Origin: Gnetum montanum
Lineage: Eukaryota > Streptophyta > Gnetopsida > Gnetales > Gnetaceae
Assembly: GCA_015680685.1 (NCBI GenBank)
Contig: MNCI01002041.1
Location: 335,505 to 399,504 of the forward strand
Reading direction: 5' to 3'
DNA: 64,000 nucleotides
Both the position numbers and the translations under genes were made by a program. How positions within the stretch are numbered: position 1 is the first letter of the stretch; every line of letters begins with the position of its first letter. Positions 58,256 through 64,000 of the stretch are shown here, one piece after another. The notes beneath the pieces are model-generated. The model was not told the DNA's origin and searched no databases. It was given only the letters and a program-made list of their open reading frames with translations.

Positions 58256-59260
58256 TGACTTTTTTTATTGTGTTGGTATCAATGCGATTGGTATGCATCT
58301 TGCGTTCCAATGCATTGAAGGTTGCGTTTTTATTGCATTAGTATCAATGCGATTGGTATGCATCTTGGGTTCCAATGCATTGAAGTTGCTTTACAAGTTG
58401 CGATGCATTGCAACCTGCACGAGAGCAAAAAGTTTCATGAGAACATGCATGTCACGAGAAGCGATGTATTGAATAGTGCAAGGTCTTAAGTAGCATAAGA
58501 CATCATAGTTATCACTTAGCATAAGACATCATAGCTATCACTTGGAACTAAATTTCAAGAGTGTGATGGGTTGACATCATATTGGAACTAAATTTCAAGA
58601 TTTCAAGAGTGTGATGGGTTGCGAGTCGAATGGTTTGTTCAGGGACATTTTACAATGCATGATAGCGTAGCATAGTTTAAATTTCAAGAGTGTGATGGGT
58701 TGCGAGTCGAAGGACATTTTACAATGCATGATAGCGTAGCATAGTTTGTGTGCAGCAAAGGTTGCAAACCATTACTTTATATGTTTTGTAAAAGCATTTT
58801 GCGATAGGTGTTTTGAAAAAGCATTTTGCGAAGACATGCATGATGATGATAGCGTAGAAGACATGCATGATGATAGCGTAGTTTGTGTGCAGGTTGCAAA
58901 CCATTACTTTATAAGTGTTTTGAAAAAGTATTTTGCGAAGACATGTGAGTCATGGGTTCTCACACTTGGCACAAACTTGCAACTTTATGTAGGTGTTTTG
59001 AAAAAGCATTTTGCGAAGGCATGTGAGTCATGGGTTCTCACACTTGGCAGAAAGTGAGTTGATAATGAATGAAATTGGATTATAAATTGTGCTCTCAACT
59101 TTACCAACGAGGAATATGAACTAAACGCTTTTGTACAGTAAAGAAGTTACAAACGTGATATTTATTATAAATTGTGCTCTCAACTTTACCAACGAGGAAT
59201 ATGAACTAAACGCTTTTGTACAGTAAAGAAGTTACAAACATGATATTTATTCTCATCAAT
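58256..59260. repeat. Cluster of short tandem and interspersed duplications
   Basis: Several unrelated units are duplicated side by side: 58275-58325 and 58343-58390 (ATGCGATTGGTATGCATCTT); 'gcataagacatcatag' twice near 58490-58540; a unit with TTTCAAGAGTGTGATGGGTT at about 58552, 58600 and 58682; GTTTTGAAAAAGCATTTTGC at 58810-59020 (four forms); and an 80-base unit at 59078-59160 and 59166-59248, nearly identical. No stable frame runs through it. Confidence 0.85.
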
Positions 59261-59670
59261 GCAACTTCAGGAACAATGCCATCTGAAAAGATTAGTGAAT
59301 TCATTAATCAATTGCATAATGTAAGTTGTGATATTATTGTTTATTCTCTTCACTGACAAAATTTCAGAGGGCAAACAAATGCTTGATTTTCACCTTAGTT
59401 GAACAATAAGGATTAGGGTTTGTTTGCATTTGACATCATGGTCATTATTTAATTATTGTTAATCTATACATCATAAAATTTATTTGCTTACTCATTCCTT
59501 GATTTAGTCATTGTTTGATGAATGTTTTTATTTTTTATGATTTATTAGAGTAGGTACATTTCGTTATTGTGGCAGGACATCATGTATAATATATTATGAT
59601 ACATTAGTAAATACTACCAATGTTAAGATAATTTCCTATTAATATTATTTATGGTATCACTGTTTGATGT
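59261..59670. other. AT-rich DNA between the repeat cluster and E3
   Basis: I see no gene or repeat here. The five bases next to the E3 LTR are gatgt (59666-59670); the matching TSD would lie outside the window. Confidence 0.6.
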
Positions 59671-60525
59671 TGATGAGCGATGAGGTATCACTACGCCCAA
59701 CCATATGAATCACAGGCGTTCACGTGCAGTCTAATCGAATTCCGCAGGCTATAATTACTAAGTACGCTAGAGCTAAATAGGGTGTGCATGTTGTTTGTTT
59801 GTTGTCTTCTCAATCCCACTTGTGGAATGCAATTGTATGGTTAAGTGTGACTAAGGCATAAGATTTTTATTATTTTGTGTTTTATCAAATTACTGACCTA
59901 GAACAAGAATAAAAGTAAGAGTAATTAAATGCTAAGTAAACTATGGTCTAATCTAGCCTAACACAAGTAACCGTTCCCACTTCCCAGACACATCTTGAAC
60001 TTTGTGTAAACATTGCTGGGTTGTCAAACGCTAACCGTTTCTGAGCTACCAAGTGTCACACATATGTTTAAAGGGGTCGTGCTTGTATATTTTAATGAGT
60101 TGCTTGATTAATCAAAATTAATTGCTGCATGAATAACATTAATGAAAATTGCATGAAACCACAATATATAAATGCATAAGAAAGAAAGTCCCAAGTGCTG
60201 CAAGGATGAATTGAAGAGTTCGTCTTTATTGCCAACACAATGGTGTGTTCAAGTACATCAATGCTTGAATAAAGATCCATTCACACTTAGACCTCTTGCT
60301 GTGGGCACTTGGAAAATATTCTAATTCCCAAATGGACAAATTGCAAGAGTTTTACTACTTGACTACCAAAAACTACTCTCAATCGTGTGCCCGAGCGCTG
60401 TGTTTATAGACCTGGGAATAACCCTACGATATCGAATGTTCGATATCGCATCTTCAGCCATGATATTGCATACCCGATATCACAGCCACTCCAATATTGG
60501 AGTGTGTGAAAAACATGATTTATCA
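59671..60525 (-). repeat. E3 3' LTR
   Basis: 855 bp, plus orientation TGATGAGCGATGAG...GATTTATCA. TATA (GTTTATAGACC) at 60402-60412; GATATC module (GATATCGAATGTTCGATATC) at 60428-60447 with further copies to 60482. Confidence 0.88.
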
Positions 60526-60535
60526 TACCTCCACG
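60526..60535 (-). other. E3 polypurine tract
   Basis: Element strand CGTGGAGGTA next to the 3' LTR. Confidence 0.75.
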
Positions 60536-62446
60536 ATTGAATGAAAACTCGTCCTCAAGTACAAAAGAAGAGGAACAAGTCCTTTACAAAATATATTAGG
60601 AGGTGTGGACTATTCGACTGACATGCAAAGTGACACAGAGAAAATAGACAAATACAAAAGTGCCCAAGCATACAACATTACAATTGTGTACAAAATTGAG
60701 TGTTCATGACAATAGAAAAGAACATCCTTGGATCTAAAGGATATTCAACCCCTCTTGGCAATAGGAGAATGAGGGAGAGGTAGAAGAGATCCAGTGGTTA
60801 TGAACAATCTCCCACGAGTGATATTGTTGCATCCTCCTTGGTGAAGACAGTTCTGTTTTCAGTCCATGCTCCTCACTGCGATCACAACAAAGTCAAGGAT
60901 TAGTATATAAAGTATAACATATAGTGGTTGAATACCTTGTCTTGTCAGTGATTTTATCTAGCCAAGTTGTGATTGTGATAGATTGGTTGCTTGATAATAT
61001 TAGCGAAAAGACTGACTAATGGGTTAAGTAAGAGAAGTGGTCCATAAAGTTCAGAAAAAGCTTAACACAAGGAATACTAGAAAGAGGGTATTCACAACAA
61101 TAAAAAGAAGGAGTTCACTAAAAATAGTTGTGAAGGCGTGCATAATTAGATGTCATTGGTGGGGTAAATAAAAAGAATTTGATTGTAAAAATGTCTAAGG
61201 ATAAAGAACTTAACTTAACGTAACCAAAAGCTATGCAAGTGGGTCCTCCCTAAAGCAAGCACATGCCTTTTATACCCTTGCATAACTTCAAACCAAGGAG
61301 TTCATGAGCACCATGGGTGATTAATGGTTATGGAAAGTTAAGTACAAAAATCTAGAAGTAATTGACTGAGAAACCCAACACATCAAACCAGAACATTGAA
61401 TTAAAACATGACACTGGTAGTGAGGTGAGGCATGAAAAGCATAGATGGATGAGAGAGAGAATAGAATGGAGTTCCTGATTATGGTCACATGAAGTCCCTT
61501 GTGGAGGTTGTGATTAAATGACTCGGTAGGATCCATCCTCAGATTAGAAGAAAACCAACCACTTTCAATGACTTCGCATCAACATTTTAAGGTTAGTTCA
61601 TTCCCTAAGATACAAGAATGCTCCCACAAAACAACCACTATTCCAAATTAGAGAGAAAGTAGGAAGTGAGAAAGGGCCTTAGTTAGAGGAGATAAGACAA
61701 GTCCCATAACCAATTATTGTAGCCCATTTATTTGGTCTAAGAGTTGTGCTTTGAATTTCCATGTTTTTTTTGTTCTTTTTTTTTTTGATGAGGACCACAC
61801 CATGTAAGGACTTATTTGACTTCCTATTGTGGAATGACACAAAATAGTGAGAAGCTCACAAGAACCCTCCCACACACAAGAAAATAGAAAAGCATGAAGA
61901 ATAACGCATCCCTTTGAAGCCACACCTTGTCCAAACCTTTGATTCCTTCCCAATTTTGGAAACTACATAAGTCACCAATTTATTAAAGTTGCATTAATCA
62001 AGAAGGGACTGCAGGTTTCCAAAATAAGGAAAACCATAGAGTATGTGGATGGGTGGATGATGTGGACTCATTGCCTGTTACATGAAAAGAAACCATGTCC
62101 CAGTTGTCAATAATGACATTCAAAGTCAGAAACCAGACATCAACAATCAAATTACAAATGAAACATACCACCATTGAGTAGCACATTACCATTGTACCTG
62201 ACACCTTATTAGCAAAAAGAGTAGAGAAACACATCAAACACAAGAAGATATAAAAGAAAGTAAAAGATTATGCAATAAATATTAAATATATTAATGATGG
62301 TATAAAACAAAAACTTTGAAAAGATCAATAATGTGAAAAAAAGATGTAAAATAAATATGTAAAACAAAGAATATGAAAACAAAAAGTTGTAAAACCAAAA
62401 ATGTATAAAACAAAAAAGTCAAAAGACTAAGGAGCCACGTAAAATG
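60536..62446 (-). other. E3 post-integrase region with possible ORF2 vestige
   Basis: The block at 61222-61300 ('gcaagtgggtcctccctaaag' then 'cccttgcataac') aligns with spacer blocks of A (37117-37175) and B (46016-46070). Further left, a 41-codon frame at 60867-60745 (stop at codon 3) begins after an acceptor-like GATCGCAG and shares ACCAAGG and nearby bases with the ORF2 start of B; this similarity is weak. I found no GATATC-TATA module here. No other gene is visible. Confidence 0.5.
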
Positions 62447-63775
62447 TTAGTATGGATGGCCATCTCCCCCGTGGCTGAGTTGGAAGGGGAAGATCCGAAA
62501 AATTGAGCGTAATTGTCCATCTGGAGAGGTGTTTGTTGTGTTGGTTGGCTTGGGCTCATGCAAAGGTTTCACTTGTTGGATGTTGACTAATTGTTTCTTG
62601 TCTGGGCTGTCAAGTTTATAGATAATCATGGCCCCAAATGGAAAAGTCTCATCAATAATGTAAGGTCCTTCCCACAACATTTGAAATTTGGTTTGTTGGG
62701 GTACATGTGTAGAATTCCAATAGAGGACCTTGTCTCCTGGTTGAAACTTGACTTTTCTTATTTTGAGATCATGGTGTTTCTTGTTGAATGCCTTATGCAT
62801 TTTTTTGGATGACAGGGCCATTAATCGATTTTCTTCTAGCAGGTTGAGGTTCATTAATCATTCTTTCTATGCTAGACTTAAATTTAGGTCAAGGTCACAG
62901 GTTGTAGAGAGTGTATGGAGCTCTGATTGAATGGGCAGTGTTGGTACTTTTTTGTACATGAGCTCATAGGAAGAATAACCTATGGAAATCTTTCATGTGG
63001 AGCGATAGGCCCAAAGGGCATCATTTAATTTGGTGCTCCAGTTCCTTCAGTATTTGCTAATTATGTTTGTTAGAATTTTTGTAGTTTCCTGATTAGTGAC
63101 CTTAGCTTGACCATTGGCTTGGGGGTGATATGGTGTTGTGAGTTTATGCTTAACCCCTAAGTGCTGCATAAGTTTTTTGAAAGTGGCATCTATAAAATGA
63201 GTTTCATTATCAGAAGTTAATGCATGAGGCACACCAAACCTGTTTATGATATTTTGTTGTACAAACTGAGTAGCAGTGGTGAATGTATAGTCAGTGACGG
63301 CTGCTGCTTCTGCCCACTTGGTGCAATAGATAACTACGACCATTATATATGCCTTTCCATTTGATAAAGGTGCAATGGGATCCATAAAGTCAATGCCCCA
63401 AATATTGAATGGCTCAAGAGGTTGAATCCATTGCTATGGCCTCTCCATTCAAGCTATCATTCCACCATCCCTCTAGCAACGATCACAAGCACTAAAAAAT
63501 TAGTTTGCATCCTCAAAGATTGTTGGCCAATAATATCTTTCCATGAGGATTTTTATGGTTGTGTGTCTCCCAGCATAATGGCCCCCAAAATGGCTTTCGT
63601 GAGCATCCTAGAGAATGCGCAATTGATCAGTAGCAGGGACACACCAATGTACCAGGCCATCAGGACAAACTTTGAAAAGGTTTTCGTTAATTTCCATGAA
63701 TGCTTGACCCAACAAAGAAACTGTTATTTCTTTCTGGTATCCAGCCCTTGCAACAGTTCTTGCTTGAGCAGATAA
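62447..63775 (-). pseudogene. E3 integrase (nearly complete, lightly decayed)
   Basis: From 63775 leftwards: zinc-binding region (broken), core start DPIAPLSNGKAYIMVVVIYC, second Asp in ALTSDNETHFIDATF, then TTPYHPQANGQAKVTNQETT. The catalytic Glu of the NGQAEVxN motif is Lys here, a G-to-A change. Next come ALWAYRSTWKISIGYSSYEL (after a stop) and the C-terminal part LKIRKVKFQPGDKVLYWNST and KFQMLWEGPYIIDETFPFGA, ending in SHGGDGHPY. No chromodomain follows, consistent with Athila and Tat lineages. It could not integrate DNA in this state. Confidence 0.88.
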
Positions 63776-64000
63776 GTGAGGATGGTGTCATACCATTTTG
63801 ATTCATCGAGCATTTATGCATTAATAGCCCCTACAAGGAGGGATTTGTTAGGGAATTGATTAGATAAGGGGCTCTCTTTCTCCTTATCGTCCCATCTTAG
63901 TCGTGATAAGTAATCTGTGATCACATTCTCCACACCTTTTCAATCTACCATTGTGAGATCAAACTCTTGCAAAATCATGAGCCACCGTATGACATGGGCA
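63776..64000 (-). pseudogene. E3 RNase H, C-terminal part
   Basis: The minus strand at the right edge reads HVIRWLMILQEFDLTMV, then GVENVITDYLSRLRWDD, matching 600-546 of E1. A stop replaces one codon in between. It continues past the window end. Confidence 0.8.

Larger units (their letters stand above)
59671..64000 (-). mobile_element. E3: Athila-like Ty3/gypsy element, 3' part (runs off right edge)
   Basis: Minus strand, from the right edge: RNase H, integrase, a 1.9 kb post-integrase region, polypurine tract, 3' LTR. Protease, RT, gag and the 5' LTR lie outside. The coding sequence is the same family as E1 at the left edge (integrase and RNase H align closely) and is better kept. The post-integrase region is homologous to the gag-ORF2 spacer of A, B and C. 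Confidence 0.88.

Noticed and set aside
58746-59057. 103-codon frame with repeated residues
   Set aside because: It is made of the locally duplicated units and has no support outside the repeat cluster.

Overview
The window looks like a large, repeat-rich plant nuclear genome, possibly a gymnosperm or another plant with a giant genome. I cannot name the species from sequence alone. About 85 percent is old LTR retrotransposon DNA nested in layers. The only convincing host gene is one four-exon, secreted beta-1,3-glucanase (GH17 plus CBM43) at about 54-57.2 kb.

Layout. Bases 1-6323 hold the 5' part of an Athila-like Ty3/gypsy element on the minus strand (E1: gag, protease, RT, RNase H, start of integrase, PBS, 5' LTR). 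Bases 6324-7026 are a second, cut-off leader, PBS and LTR (E2). At 7027 a plus-strand element (C) starts: LTR, PBS, gag, spacer with an internal promoter. At 12396-30666 C is split by an 18.3 kb Tat/Ogre-type element (D, plus strand, TSD ctacc/ctaac). C resumes with ORF2 and breaks off at 32256-32260, where it meets the leader, PBS and LTR of a minus-strand copy. That LTR (32369-33237) is also the 3' LTR of element A (minus), whose 5' LTR (40672-41375 plus 49862-50015) is split by element B (41376-49856, minus, perfect TSD cttac). Host DNA follows (50016-59670), then the 3' part of another Athila-like element (E3, minus, 59671 to the window end).

How the parts relate. E1 and E3 carry pol genes. 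A, B and C share their Athila-type PBS, LTR termini (TGATGAG...TCATCA), polypurine tract and gag family, but have no protease, RT or integrase. In place of pol they carry a second gene, ORF2 (about 930 codons: a domain resembling the 'putative plant transposon protein' family, then coiled coil). They look like non-autonomous partners of the E1/E3 type. ORF2 seems to have its own TATA promoter, preceded by the same GATATCG...CGATATC module that precedes the TATA box in the LTRs, and a short intron ending right at the ORF2 start codon.

Element D has gag-pro, an RT with two RNase H domains (the Tat hallmark) and integrase. Between protease and RT it carries a multi-exon gene on the opposite strand. 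That gene's splice sites and phases fit at several junctions, and its second exon encodes a decayed FCP1-like HAD phosphatase domain. All elements are damaged, mostly by C-to-T or G-to-A changes that made stop codons, as expected for old methylated repeats. By eye, LTR pairs differ by roughly 7-8 percent (B), 9 percent (D) and 13 percent (A) over the stretches I compared.
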